10,472 bases of DNA from Flavobacteriales bacterium UBA3442 (GCA_002378565.1 DFSH01000039.1:1-10472), one strand, 5' to 3'; numbered from the stretch's first letter, positions 1 to 7,274 are shown. The notes: generated by a model not told the origin, from the sequence alone. A program made the numbers and translations.

Positions 1-1115
1 CGCCAGCCAACATGTGCACATTCACCTTCTACATGGTAGACAGTTATGGTGATGGTTGGAATGGTTGCTTGGTTGACTTGCAGCAATCAGCGAATGGTTC
101 TTGGTCGACGGCTGCAACGTTTGGTTCTGGGTTCACGTCGGGTTATAATGCAGTGGACAGCAGTTCATTGTGTAGTGGTGACTCCGCGCGGATTGTTATC
201 AACGCCCCGGGCGGATGGCCAACGGAAGTAAGCTTTGATTTGGTTGGACCATTTGGTGACACCTTGGTCAGCCATTCGGCGGGAGCTTCCTTGTCAGGAT
301 TCCAATTGATGGGCTCCTTTTTAGCATCATGCAACAGCTGCGCTTCGCCAGCCTCAGTGACGGCTAGTAGCACTGCCTGCACAACAGGTTCCGTTGCATG
401 GACATCGGGTTCTTCAGCTTTGACGAGTCAAGTAGATTACGGCGTGGCAACCTACAGCCCTAGTGCGGCTACGGCCACAACCTATGCCACATCAGCAGGC
501 GCATCCTTGTCAGGCCTCCTGCCGGGTACCACCTATGATGTTTTCGTTCGCGATTCCTGTTCAGATGGTTGGTCAGCTTGGTCGCAGACCAGTCTTATGA
601 CGGCTTCAGGTCCCTTGCCAACATTGAATACCGCTTATTTGGTAACAGGAATGAGTCCTGTAACCATTGAGTTCACAGCGAACGCTTCAGGTCAGGATAG
701 CGTGTACTGGACCATGAGCACCGGAGCCGCTTTAGGTGGTGATGTGGTGACCCATTCTTTCAGTAACAACGGACCGGAATATGCAGTGGCAACTGCTTTC
801 AATACCTGTGGCTCGGTATCAGACACTGTCTTCTTTACCGTTGGTTTGGAGGAGTTGGGTTTGTTGAATCTCAGCATCTACCCGAACCCATCTTCAGGTG
901 TGTTCAATGTGGCATTTGCGTTGCGTGATGCAGGTGATGTGCAGATTCGCATCCATAACATGGTAGGTGAGGAGATTGCACGAAGCAGTCACCAGCGAGT
1001 CGACAGCCAAATGGTTGTGCCCTTTGACTTGACGTCAATGCCAGCGGGCGTGTACGTGGTAGAAATACAAACACAGCAGGGTGTTCGCAGCCGTCGCATC
1101 GTGATGGGACGCTAA
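1..1115 (+). CDS. T9SS-exported multidomain surface/secreted protein, 3' part only
   Basis: The reading frame is open to the left edge (in frame from base 3), so the true start lies outside and the ATG at 12 is probably internal. Numbering from that ATG, residues 1-105 hold a Cys-bounded module with the motif DSYGDGWNG, which recurs in Bacteroidota secreted proteins. Residues about 106-197 resemble a fibronectin-III-like module (LLPGTTYDVFVRDSC). Residues about 200-275 look like a PKD/Ig-like beta module. Residues about 283-367 form a type A T9SS C-terminal domain: LSIYPNPSSGVFNV, then MVGEEI, then MPAGVYVVEI, ending in a basic RRIVMGR tail. The family rule is that this domain guides export across the outer membrane by the T9SS and is then cleaved, leaving the cargo released or surface-attached. 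The cargo function is unknown; no enzyme domain is visible in the part present. The octapeptide SAGASLSG occurs in both the first and second modules, probably by chance. The gene is followed by a strong terminator. Confidence 0.85.
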   Translation, partial: PANMCTFTFYMVDSYGDGWNGCLVDLQQSANGSWSTAATFGSGFTSGYNAVDSSSLCSGDSARIVINAPGGWPTEVSFDLVGPFGDTLVSHSAGASLSGFQLMGSFLASCNSCASPASVTASSTACTTGSVAWTSGSSALTSQVDYGVATYSPSAATATTYATSAGASLSGLLPGTTYDVFVRDSCSDGWSAWSQTSLMTASGPLPTLNTAYLVTGMSPVTIEFTANASGQDSVYWTMSTGAALGGDVVTHSFSNNGPEYAVATAFNTCGSVSDTVFFTVGLEELGLLNLSIYPNPSSGVFNVAFALRDAGDVQIRIHNMVGEEIARSSHQRVDSQMVVPFDLTSMPAGVYVVEIQTQQGVRSRRIVMGR

Positions 1116-1137
1116 AGTCGGTTCAAATAGCATGATG

Positions 1138-1167
1138 AAGGGGTCGCTTGGCGACCCCTTTGTTGTT
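1138..1167 (+). terminator. Rho-independent terminator between convergent genes
   Basis: Bases 1138-1147 (AAGGGGTCGC) pair perfectly with 1151-1160 (GCGACCCCTT), giving a 10-bp GC-rich stem with a 3-base TTG loop, followed on the plus strand by a T-rich TGTTGTT. It starts 22 bases after the stop of the T9SS cargo gene. On the minus strand it lies 5 bases after the comF stop, so it may stop both transcripts, but the minus-strand side lacks a clear T tract. Confidence 0.85.
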
Positions 1168-1804
1168 AAGCGCCATGCGCAAGGGCTGCCACAGAAACCC
1201 ATGAGGCGCCAGATGTCCACAAAGTGTGTGCACAGGCATTCAATGTGCTTCCTGAAGTGGCTGTGTCATCCATGACTAGCAGCCGTTGACCATCAACGGC
1301 TTCAGGGCATTGGTAGCGATCCAGGGAGGATTGCAAGCGGTGGGTCATTGCCAATTTGGCTTGCGCCTTGCCATGCTTGGGTCGGTGGATCAGGTGCTTT
1401 ACCGGCAGATCCCACACCGAACTTGCGCCTCGGGCAATGGCCTCTGCTTGATTGAAGCCACGAAAATACTGCCGACGCCATGACAAGGGGACAGGCACCA
1501 AGGCATCCACAGCAGGTTTGTTGACATTGTGAGCGAAGCACCGACCTAAAGTGAATGCCAGCTGCTCCAGATGGTTGAACTTGATAACGTGCATGCAGGC
1601 CTTGACCACTTCCGAATCGTAGCTTAGCCAGACCGTGGTTTCACTGGCTAAATTTACTGTGAACCCTTCGACTTGTCTGGATAAGTGCAGCTCATGCCAG
1701 CAAGCGTGACAAATGCTCTCTGCATGCTGCTGTTTCAGCTGTTTGCACAGCGGGCAGATTTCCGGCAGCAAGGCTGCCATCAATGACTGGGTTAATTGGT
1801 ACAT
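1166..1804 (-). CDS. comF: ComF-family phosphoribosyltransferase (DNA uptake-associated)
   Basis: This 212-residue protein has the normal ComF layout and length. The N-terminal Cys cluster is C17-P-L-C20 with C32-H-A-C35, the usual zinc-finger-like element. The middle has VPVPLSWRRQYFRGFNQAEAIA, close to the family pattern P-PL-R-RGFNQA, and RPKHGKAQAKLA (the R-QA-L segment). The PRPP-binding loop is LLVMDDTATSGSTL with acidic pair D179/D180; the family more often reads DDVVTTGATL. ComF is known from natural transformation, where it acts on the cytoplasmic side of single-strand DNA uptake; its substrate is not established. The start at 1804 is ATG; a second Met at residue 9 would still keep the Cys cluster. 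Only 22 bp separate this start from the divergent coiled-coil gene. On the minus strand a near match to the Bacteroidota -7 box (GATATTTG, 1819-1812) ends 7 bases before the ATG. Confidence 0.9.
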   Translation of the reverse strand: MYQLTQSLMAALLPEICPLCKQLKQQHAESICHACWHELHLSRQVEGFTVNLASETTVWLSYDSEVVKACMHVIKFNHLEQLAFTLGRCFAHNVNKPAVDALVPVPLSWRRQYFRGFNQAEAIARGASSVWDLPVKHLIHRPKHGKAQAKLAMTHRLQSSLDRYQCPEAVDGQRLLVMDDTATSGSTLNACAHTLWTSGASWVSVAALAHGA

Positions 1805-1807
1805 TTG
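1800..1807 (+). promoter_or_regulatory. Candidate -7 box (TACATTTG) for the coiled-coil gene
   Basis: TACATTTG matches the Bacteroidota sigma-factor -7 consensus TAnnTTTG exactly and ends 19 bases before the ATG at 1827. It overlaps the first codons of comF on the other strand. No TTG element is seen at the expected distance upstream, so it may be weak or fortuitous. The facing minus-strand near match (GATATTTG, 1819-1812) could serve comF. Confidence 0.45.
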
Positions 1808-1826
1808 CAGTCAAATATCTATTACC

Positions 1827-2702
1827 ATGAGCCAACAACCGTCCGATAAACGACAACGAATAATTGCTATCATCTTGACCGCTGCCATTTTGATTTTGGG
1901 GTACATCACCTTGAAGCAAAACAATCAGGTGACTGACCTGGAAGCTGAGAAAACCATCTTGATCACGCAACTCGAGGATTACAAGCGTGATCTCTTGTCG
2001 CAGATTACCGCCAATGATTCATTGAATGTCTTCATCGGACAAGAGACCACTCGGTTGAATGAGAAGATTGAAGAAATTGAGGCTTTGGGCGCCATCACCA
2101 CCAACCAGCTTCGACGTGTTCGTGGTGAAGTCTTTTCCCTGCGCAAGCAAGTGGAGTCCTTGACCAAGGATGTTGACTCGGTCAACACTGCCTATGCTGC
2201 ACTTTCAGTTGTGACTGACTCTTTGAGCAGCGACTTGATGCTGTCCAGCGAAGCCAATAGCAACCTAACCAGTGAGAATGCACAGCTTGGCCGTACGGTG
2301 AATAAGGGTGCAGCCTTGCAGCTTGCTTTCTTTGAGGCTGGGTCCTACCGCGTGAACAAATCAGGGAAGGAAAAACTAAGTAGCAATGCCTCACGGGTGA
2401 ACCGCGTGAAAGGCTGCTTTACCATCGCAAAAAATGCCATTGCAAAGGCAGGTGATCGTGAGGTGTTCTTGCGCATCAGCAGCAGTGACAACCGTGTTTT
2501 GACTGCGGGCAAAGATGCCGTGATGGTCGTCAATGGTGAGTCAATGCGCTATGCTTCGAAGGCAAATGTGCCATTTGATGGCGAAAGCACCAAGGGCTGC
2601 TTAACCTATGATGTGCCCATGGACTTGTCTGCCGGCAGTTACACGTTAGCCCTTTACATTGATGGCGTCAAGGTGGGTGAGACTGCCATGATCTTGAACT
2701 GA
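1827..2702 (+). CDS. Membrane-anchored coiled-coil protein with C-terminal beta domain, function unknown
   Basis: I do not recognise a named function. The 291-residue protein starts with a short basic cytoplasmic tail (KRQR at 8-11), then one hydrophobic segment at about 12-29, so it is probably a type II inner-membrane protein facing the periplasm. Residues about 32-165 are rich in heptad-like Leu/Ile/Val with Glu/Lys/Gln and should form a long coiled coil. The last ~120 residues look like a compact beta-rich domain with two Cys in similar settings (GCFTI and GCLTY) and an ending like GVKVGETAMILN. Proteins of this plan occur as uncharacterised proteins in Flavobacteria (recalled, not searched). 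The ATG at 1827 is chosen because it gives the basic-then-hydrophobic N-terminus; an in-frame ATG at 1713 would add 38 residues from inside the opposite comF gene. xth follows after 5 bp, so the two are probably cotranscribed. Confidence 0.75.
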   Translation: MSQQPSDKRQRIIAIILTAAILILGYITLKQNNQVTDLEAEKTILITQLEDYKRDLLSQITANDSLNVFIGQETTRLNEKIEEIEALGAITTNQLRRVRGEVFSLRKQVESLTKDVDSVNTAYAALSVVTDSLSSDLMLSSEANSNLTSENAQLGRTVNKGAALQLAFFEAGSYRVNKSGKEKLSSNASRVNRVKGCFTIAKNAIAKAGDREVFLRISSSDNRVLTAGKDAVMVVNGESMRYASKANVPFDGESTKGCLTYDVPMDLSAGSYTLALYIDGVKVGETAMILN

Positions 2703-2707
2703 TCCTG

Positions 2708-3481
2708 ATGCGAATCATCAGCTTGAACGCCAATGGTATTCGAGCTGCGGTAAGCAAGGGTCTCGTCACATGGTGGGAGGCCTCGGATTCAGACATTCTT
2801 TGCATTCAAGAAAGTCGACTGCAAGACAAGGATTGGCTGCAAGCAGCCTTTCCTGCGCATTGGGTTGAATGCTTTCCTGCTGAGAAAAAAGGCTATGCTG
2901 GCACAGCTGTTGTCGCAAAAATCCCTCCAAATCAAGTAAAAATGGGCATGGGACACCCATCCAGTGATACAGAAGGCCGGGTGATGACCCTGACCTACCC
3001 GGGTTTTGTCTTGGTCAACGCTTATTTTCCTTCTGGCGCGTCTAGCCCCTCCAGGCAATTAGTCAAGTTAGATTTCTTGTCTGCCATGACCCGGCACCTT
3101 CAGGACTTGCTCAAGCAGCATGCAAGGGTTTTGCTTGTGGGCGACATCAATATTTGCCACAAGGACATCGACATCCATCACCCTCAGCGCATGCGTCGCA
3201 AGCCAGGCTGCACCAATGTTGAACGGGAATTCTTGAGCGCCTTGCATGAGGCTGGTTGGCGCGATGCCTTTCGCTTGTTTGATCCAAGGGAAGGGCAGTA
3301 CACCTGGTGGTCAGCAATGGCTCGATCAAAACCAAAAAACCTTGGCTGGCGCATCGATCAATTCTGGTTAAGCCCAGCCATGGTTAGGGAAACCAAGCAG
3401 TGCAAGCATTGGACAGATCAAAATTTCTCTGACCATTGCCCCATTGAATTGACCTGGGAAAACTCCATGAAATTCCTGTGA
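2708..3481 (+). CDS. xth: Exodeoxyribonuclease III / AP endonuclease
   Basis: This is a 257-residue Mg-dependent nuclease of the exonuclease III family (EEP fold), which cuts DNA 5' of abasic sites and removes 3' blocking groups in base excision repair. The expected catalytic residues are present: N7 in LNANGIRAA, E35 in CIQESR (metal ligand), Y106 in NAYFPSG, D146 and N148 in GDINICHKDIDI, D217 in GWRIDQFW, and D242/H243 in FSDHCP. The block YTWWSAMARSKPKNLGWRID is typical of the bacterial subgroup. The length is normal and nothing is missing. The start lies 5 bp after the stop of the coiled-coil gene, indicating cotranscription. The downstream OmpA gene is on the same strand but has its own promoter box. 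Confidence 0.95.
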   Translation: MRIISLNANGIRAAVSKGLVTWWEASDSDILCIQESRLQDKDWLQAAFPAHWVECFPAEKKGYAGTAVVAKIPPNQVKMGMGHPSSDTEGRVMTLTYPGFVLVNAYFPSGASSPSRQLVKLDFLSAMTRHLQDLLKQHARVLLVGDINICHKDIDIHHPQRMRRKPGCTNVEREFLSALHEAGWRDAFRLFDPREGQYTWWSAMARSKPKNLGWRIDQFWLSPAMVRETKQCKHWTDQNFSDHCPIELTWENSMKFL

Positions 3482-3500
3482 GTTAATTGCTTCCAAGTCC

Positions 3501-3508
3501 TAACTTTG
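3501..3508 (+). promoter_or_regulatory. -7 box (TAACTTTG) just before the OmpA-lipoprotein start
   Basis: TAACTTTG is an exact match to the Bacteroidota -7 consensus TAnnTTTG. It ends only 4 bases before the ATG at 3513, so transcription from it would begin at or very near the start codon. The start is well fixed by the lipoprotein signal peptide. A TTG lies at 3487-3489, but the 11-base spacing is shorter than usual for the -33 element. Confidence 0.6.
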
Positions 3509-3512
3509 AGGC

Positions 3513-4484
3513 ATGCGATTGTTCACAACCCTCTCCCTGATAGCCCTGCTTGTTTCAAGCTGTGTCACACCAAAAGTCCACAATGAGCTGCAGTCCAGCT
3601 ATGACAACTTGGTCCATGCAAATGAAAGCTTGAAGGAAGCAAGTGACAAGGCAACAACGGCACACAGGGAAGCATTGTCTGACCTGAAAAAGGCAGCATC
3701 CAATTTGGATCAAGCCATTGAAGATTCTACGGCGATGGGCCAGCGATACCGCAAGTTGCAACGCGCCCTCAGCGATCTCAATGCGAATTTTGAATACGCT
3801 TTAGCTAACAACAGCCAATTGGTACAGGCCAATTTGCGCGAAAACAAAAGCATGCTGGAACACATGGAAGGCATGGCCACCGTGCTTTCCTCAAAGGAAG
3901 ATTCCCTGCGCCGGGAGCAGTTGCGCCTTGCAGACTTGGAGCTTGCCTTGCAGTCCAGGGAGCACCGGGTGAATGAACTGGAAGCCCTGGTGGCAAGAAA
4001 GGATTCCCTTGCAGCCTATTTTAAAAACCGCATCTCTCAGGCTTTGCTTGGGTTTGAAGGACGAGGACTCACGGTGACGCTGAAGGATGGCCAAGTGCAC
4101 GTTTCCATGGATAACCGACTGCTCTTTGCCTCCGGTCAATGGGCCGTGCAATCAGAAGGTGCCAAGGCCCTAGCGGAACTGGCTTCTGTGCTCAAAGAGA
4201 ACAGCGACCTGAATGTATCGGTTGAAGGCCACACGGATGGCGATGCTTTTTATGGCAGGGGCCAAGTGATTGACAACTGGGATCTGTCAGTGATGCGCGC
4301 CACATCAGTGGTGAAAATCCTGACATCCAAGGGCATGTCACCTGCCATGGTTCAAGCTGCTGGTCGCGGTGAGCACCATCCCATTGCAGCCAATGACAGT
4401 CCAGAAAACAAGGCAAAAAACCGCAGAACAGACATCATTATCACACCCAATTACGGTGAGATTGCGGCCATACTTGGTCAATAA
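3513..4484 (+). CDS. OmpA/MotB-type peptidoglycan-binding outer-membrane lipoprotein with coiled coil
   Basis: The 323-residue protein starts with a lipoprotein signal peptide, MRLFTTLSLIALLVSSC, with lipobox LVSSC and lipidated C17. Residues about 25-170 are charged and heptad-rich, predicting a long coiled coil. Residues about 185-310 form an OmpA-like domain: EGHTD at 238-242, NWDLSVMRA at 255-263 and NRRTDI at 303-308, the segments that in this family bind diaminopimelate of peptidoglycan (D257 and R262 fit the conserved positions). The extended loop after GHTD and the NWDLS form are closer to the MotB subtype than to classical OmpA, and similar Bacteroidota proteins are sometimes labelled MotB. 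No flagellar context exists here, so a stator role is unlikely. The inferred role is tethering the outer membrane to the cell wall. It begins 31 bp after xth and may be transcribed from its own box at 3501-3508. Confidence 0.85.
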   Translation: MRLFTTLSLIALLVSSCVTPKVHNELQSSYDNLVHANESLKEASDKATTAHREALSDLKKAASNLDQAIEDSTAMGQRYRKLQRALSDLNANFEYALANNSQLVQANLRENKSMLEHMEGMATVLSSKEDSLRREQLRLADLELALQSREHRVNELEALVARKDSLAAYFKNRISQALLGFEGRGLTVTLKDGQVHVSMDNRLLFASGQWAVQSEGAKALAELASVLKENSDLNVSVEGHTDGDAFYGRGQVIDNWDLSVMRATSVVKILTSKGMSPAMVQAAGRGEHHPIAANDSPENKAKNRRTDIIITPNYGEIAAILGQ

Positions 4485-4520
4485 CAAACGGTTTGTAGGG
4501 CCTTCAACAGGCTGCTGTTG
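4484..4520. terminator. Two short hairpins between convergent OmpA gene and radA
   Basis: The 36-bp gap between the convergent stops holds two inverted repeats. ACAAA/TTTGT (4484-4488 with 4492-4496) has a 3-base loop, and CAACAG/CTGTTG (4505-4510 with 4515-4520) has the loop GCTG. Neither has a T tract, so function as a terminator is only suggested by position. Confidence 0.3.
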
Positions 4521-5879
4521 CTAGCCAAACACCCCGGAGACCAATTGGTCCATGCGGGTGATTTTGATGGGCTTGACGCCTTTGATGTTCAAGTTATCAG
4601 ATTCAGATTGGCTGGCACAAAACACCGTATCAAAACCCAATTGAACTGCCTCTGACAGGCGCTGTTGCATGCGTGGGACGGGGCGAAGCTCACCGCCAAG
4701 ACCGACCTCTGCCGTGAAGGCCATGCCTTCTGGGATGGCGATGTCTGCATTGCTTGACAAGATGGCGGCACAGACTGCCAGGTCCAGGGCGGGATCTTCT
4801 ACTTTCAGCCCCCCTGTGACATTGAGAAAGACATCCTTGGATCCCAATTGAAAGCCACAGCGCTTTTCAAGTACAGCGAGCAACATGTTCAAACGCCGGG
4901 TATCAAAGCCTGTACAGCTTCTTTGAGGCGTGCCGTAAACGGCAGAAGAGACCAGGGCTTGTACTTCCACAAGCATGGGCCGGTTGCCCTCTGCAATGAT
5001 GCCAACGGCAGACCCGCTCAGGCCATCTCCACGCTGACCCAGCATCAATCGGGACGGATTGCTGACGGTCTGCATGCCTTTTGCTGTCATTTCATAAACG
5101 CCCAATTCTTGGGTGGAACCAAAGCGATTCTTCATTGCGCGAAGGGTGCGGAAAAGGTGGTGTCGGTCGCCTTCAAATTGCAGCACCACATCCACCATGT
5201 GTTCAAGGACCTTGGGCCCAGCCAGGGAGCCTTCCTTGGTGATATGCCCAATCAGTAAAATGGGAATCTGCTTGGATTTTGCATAGCGCAAGTACTCTGA
5301 TGCGGACTCCCGAATCTGACTCACGCTGCCGGGGCTGGAATCCAGCTGAGGATTGTGCGCCGTTTGAATGGAATCAATGATGATCAAGGTAGGCTTCAGG
5401 GCTTCAGCCACAGATAAAATCTTTGCGGTGGACATCTCCGTGAGCACATGGCAACCATCGCCTTCAAGGCCAATCCGTTCAGCACGCATGCGAATTTGCT
5501 GAGCTGATTCTTCGCCACTGGCATACAAAACCTTGTCGCCATGATGGATGGCCACTTGCAAAAGCAACGTTGACTTGCCAATGCCAGGCTCGCCGCCAAG
5601 CAAGGTCAGGCTTCCCGCCACAAAGCCACCGCCAAGGACGCGATCCAATTCACTGTCACCGCTTGCAAGTCGCTGCTCTGCAATGCGATCGACATGGGCC
5701 AATTTGATCACTGGACTTTCCGTGGCTGACCAGACACTTGTCGCGGACGACGGGTCTGGCTTGGTCAAGATTTCTTCAACCAGGCTATTCCATTCACCAC
5801 AGCCTTTGCACTGGCCCATCCATTGACTGTGCTCACTGCCACATTGCTGACAAAACCATGCTTTTTTCACCTTAGCCAT
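4521..5879 (-). CDS. radA: DNA repair protein RadA
   Basis: RadA is a RecA-like ATPase that helps branch migration of recombination intermediates and, in transformable bacteria, acts as a DnaB-like helicase at D-loops. The 452-residue protein has the full domain order. An N-terminal zinc finger has C10xxC13 and C24xxC27. Walker A is GEPGIGKST at 96-104, and Walker B is TLIIIDS at 164-170. The RadA signature KNRFG is at 250-254, followed by GSTQELGVYEM. A C-terminal Lon-protease-like domain runs from about 275 to 452. The length is close to that of E. coli RadA (460) and all key motifs are intact. The ATG at 5879 begins MAKVKKAWFC, the usual short lead to the zinc finger. It is the last gene of the run panC-panD-flippase-radA, 49 bp behind the flippase gene, with no clear promoter box in that gap. 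Confidence 0.97.
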   Translation of the reverse strand: MAKVKKAWFCQQCGSEHSQWMGQCKGCGEWNSLVEEILTKPDPSSATSVWSATESPVIKLAHVDRIAEQRLASGDSELDRVLGGGFVAGSLTLLGGEPGIGKSTLLLQVAIHHGDKVLYASGEESAQQIRMRAERIGLEGDGCHVLTEMSTAKILSVAEALKPTLIIIDSIQTAHNPQLDSSPGSVSQIRESASEYLRYAKSKQIPILLIGHITKEGSLAGPKVLEHMVDVVLQFEGDRHHLFRTLRAMKNRFGSTQELGVYEMTAKGMQTVSNPSRLMLGQRGDGLSGSAVGIIAEGNRPMLVEVQALVSSAVYGTPQRSCTGFDTRRLNMLLAVLEKRCGFQLGSKDVFLNVTGGLKVEDPALDLAVCAAILSSNADIAIPEGMAFTAEVGLGGELRPVPRMQQRLSEAVQLGFDTVFCASQSESDNLNIKGVKPIKITRMDQLVSGVFG

Positions 5880-5884
5880 AGGAC

Positions 5885-5913
5885 GTCAAGGTCGGGACTT
5901 TTTGGCCCTTGAC
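5885..5913. repeat. Inverted repeat in the flippase-radA gap
   Basis: GTCAAGG (5885-5891) and CCTTGAC (5907-5913) are perfect inverted copies with a 15-base spacer. In the mRNA they could form a 7-bp hairpin ending 5 bases upstream of the radA ATG. There is no T tract, so it is not a typical terminator; it may affect radA translation or transcript processing, or may be chance. Confidence 0.4.
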
Positions 5914-5928
5914 CAAGTTGAGAAATGC

Positions 5929-6915
5929 TTAATTCGTCTTGGGGATTTGCTGCAACCCAACCATGCCAATGGCCCCAGAAAGGATGAGCATCAAGGATTG
6001 GGAAGCGTGCACTACCGTGGCAAAGGCCAGGCCAGATGCATAGTCATGGCCAAGCACGACAAAGGCCATGGACACCAACCAGTGGTAGGATCCCACCCCG
6101 CCAGGTGTGGGAATAACAATGCCTAAGCTCGCGGCAACCATCACAAACAAGCCCTGATCCAAGGACAGGTCTGCAGAGAAAGGGAAGGCGAAAAAGCAGA
6201 CATAGATCATCACAAAGTAGCAGGACCAGATAAAGAGGGTATGTCCCCAAAAGGCCCAGGGGTTATCTAGCTTCAACACGGATTTGAACCCGTCCCAGAG
6301 GCCCATGGCAAATGCCAGGAATTTTTGACCGATTGCTGAGGCCAACAAGGGCTTTCTGAAGGGGATGGCTGCTGCGGCCACCAAGACAATAATGGCAAGG
6401 GCAACGGTGGACCATAAGCTGCTTTCTTCAGCCGAAGCCCCAGTATTTGCCGTGACTTCAAATAGGCTATCGATGTATTCACTGGCCACAGTCAAGGTGA
6501 GCAAGAACATTCCGCCCAGCATCAATAAGTCAATGGTTCTCTCCATGATGATCGTGCCAAAAAGCGTGTTGAAAGGCACTTTTTTCTTGCGACTCAAGGC
6601 CGTTGCTCTTGCCACTTCGCCGGCACGAGGAATGGCCATGTTAACCATGTAGCCGATACTTGTTGCATGGGTTGCTGGCCAGGTGCCAACGCCATGTCCC
6701 ATGCTGCGAAGCACCAAGTTCCACCGCATGCCACGAGAGATGACTGCCAGGTAGCCTAGGACGATGGATAAGCCAATCCATCCCCACTGTGTTTGTTGGA
6801 GCTGAACCATGACATCTGCAAAGTCAACTTGTTGAAAAGCAGACCACAAAAGGCCCAATGCCAGCGCAACGAAGAGGCTGAATTTCAGGAGAGCAGGGAT
6901 GCGAAAGGGAGCCAC
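5929..6915 (-). CDS. Flippase-like membrane protein (lysylphosphatidylglycerol synthase TM family, UPF0104)
   Basis: The 328-residue protein is strongly hydrophobic, with about seven or eight predicted membrane segments, the first at about 11-27. It matches the transmembrane family PF03706 (named for the flippase half of MprF): SRGMRWNLVL in the second segment, IPRAGEVARATAL at about 95-107, MERTIDLL at about 123-130, and PTPGGVGSYHWLV near the C-terminus, the family's PxPGG-G motif. It is a single-domain member without the lysyl-transferase domain, so aminoacylation of lipids is not predicted; movement of a lipid or lipid-linked substrate across the inner membrane is the family-level guess and the substrate is unknown. 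The start codon is GTG (6915-6913), 2 bases after the panD stop, which implies translational coupling. The next gene, radA, follows in the same direction. Confidence 0.85.
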   Translation of the reverse strand: MAPFRIPALLKFSLFVALALGLLWSAFQQVDFADVMVQLQQTQWGWIGLSIVLGYLAVISRGMRWNLVLRSMGHGVGTWPATHATSIGYMVNMAIPRAGEVARATALSRKKKVPFNTLFGTIIMERTIDLLMLGGMFLLTLTVASEYIDSLFEVTANTGASAEESSLWSTVALAIIVLVAAAAIPFRKPLLASAIGQKFLAFAMGLWDGFKSVLKLDNPWAFWGHTLFIWSCYFVMIYVCFFAFPFSADLSLDQGLFVMVAASLGIVIPTPGGVGSYHWLVSMAFVVLGHDYASGLAFATVVHASQSLMLILSGAIGMVGLQQIPKTN

Positions 6916-6917
6916 GG

Positions 6918-7268
6918 TCAGTCGATGGTGTTGGTTGACTCATTCGGGAAAACGATCAATGGTTGATAGGTCTTCGCTTGGTCTACGGTCATTGATGCAT
7001 AGGCAATAATGATGATCAGATCGCCTTTTTGCACCTTCCTGGCCGCAGGGCCGTTGAGGGTGACTTCGCCTGCGCCACGCTGCCCGGGAATAAGGTAAGT
7101 ATCCAGGCGTTCCCCGTTGTTTATGTTGACGATGGAGACCTTCTGGCCTTCGAGAAGTTGAGCAGCATCCATCAAGTCCCTATCCAATGTGATGGAACCA
7201 ATGTAGTTGAGCTCTGCGCCGGTCACGCGGACACGGTGAATTTTGCTGTAAAGCACGTCGATAGTCAT
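6918..7268 (-). CDS. panD: Aspartate 1-decarboxylase (pyruvoyl enzyme)
   Basis: PanD converts L-aspartate to beta-alanine, the second substrate of PanC in pantothenate synthesis. It is made as a proenzyme that cuts itself between Gly24 and Ser25, turning Ser25 into the pyruvoyl cofactor. Starting at the ATG at 7268, the 116-residue product puts the cleavage site exactly at G24-S25 (in NYIGSITLD). The catalytic R54, T57 and Y58 fall at their E. coli positions (GERLDTY), and LNGPAAR contributes to the active site. An upstream in-frame ATG at 7322 would add 18 residues and shift all these positions, so it is rejected. The gene lies 58 bp after panC and has its own box (TACCTTTG) 6 bases before the ATG; the flippase gene follows after 2 bp. 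Confidence 0.96.
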   Translation of the reverse strand: MTIDVLYSKIHRVRVTGAELNYIGSITLDRDLMDAAQLLEGQKVSIVNINNGERLDTYLIPGQRGAGEVTLNGPAARKVQKGDLIIIIAYASMTVDQAKTYQPLIVFPNESTNTID

Positions 7269-7274
7269 GGGCCG

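Noticed and set aside
1692..1970. A 92-codon minus-strand open frame spanning the comF/coiled-coil junction
   Set aside because: It runs out of frame through the start of comF and antisense to the coiled-coil gene; no family resemblance.
3513..4484. Reading the OmpA-type gene as a flagellar MotB stator
   Set aside because: It has a lipoprotein signal rather than a MotB membrane helix, no MotA partner nearby, and the phylum generally lacks flagella.
4848..5258. A 136-codon plus-strand open frame inside radA
   Set aside because: radA is complete with all motifs on the other strand; this frame has no recognisable domain or promoter.
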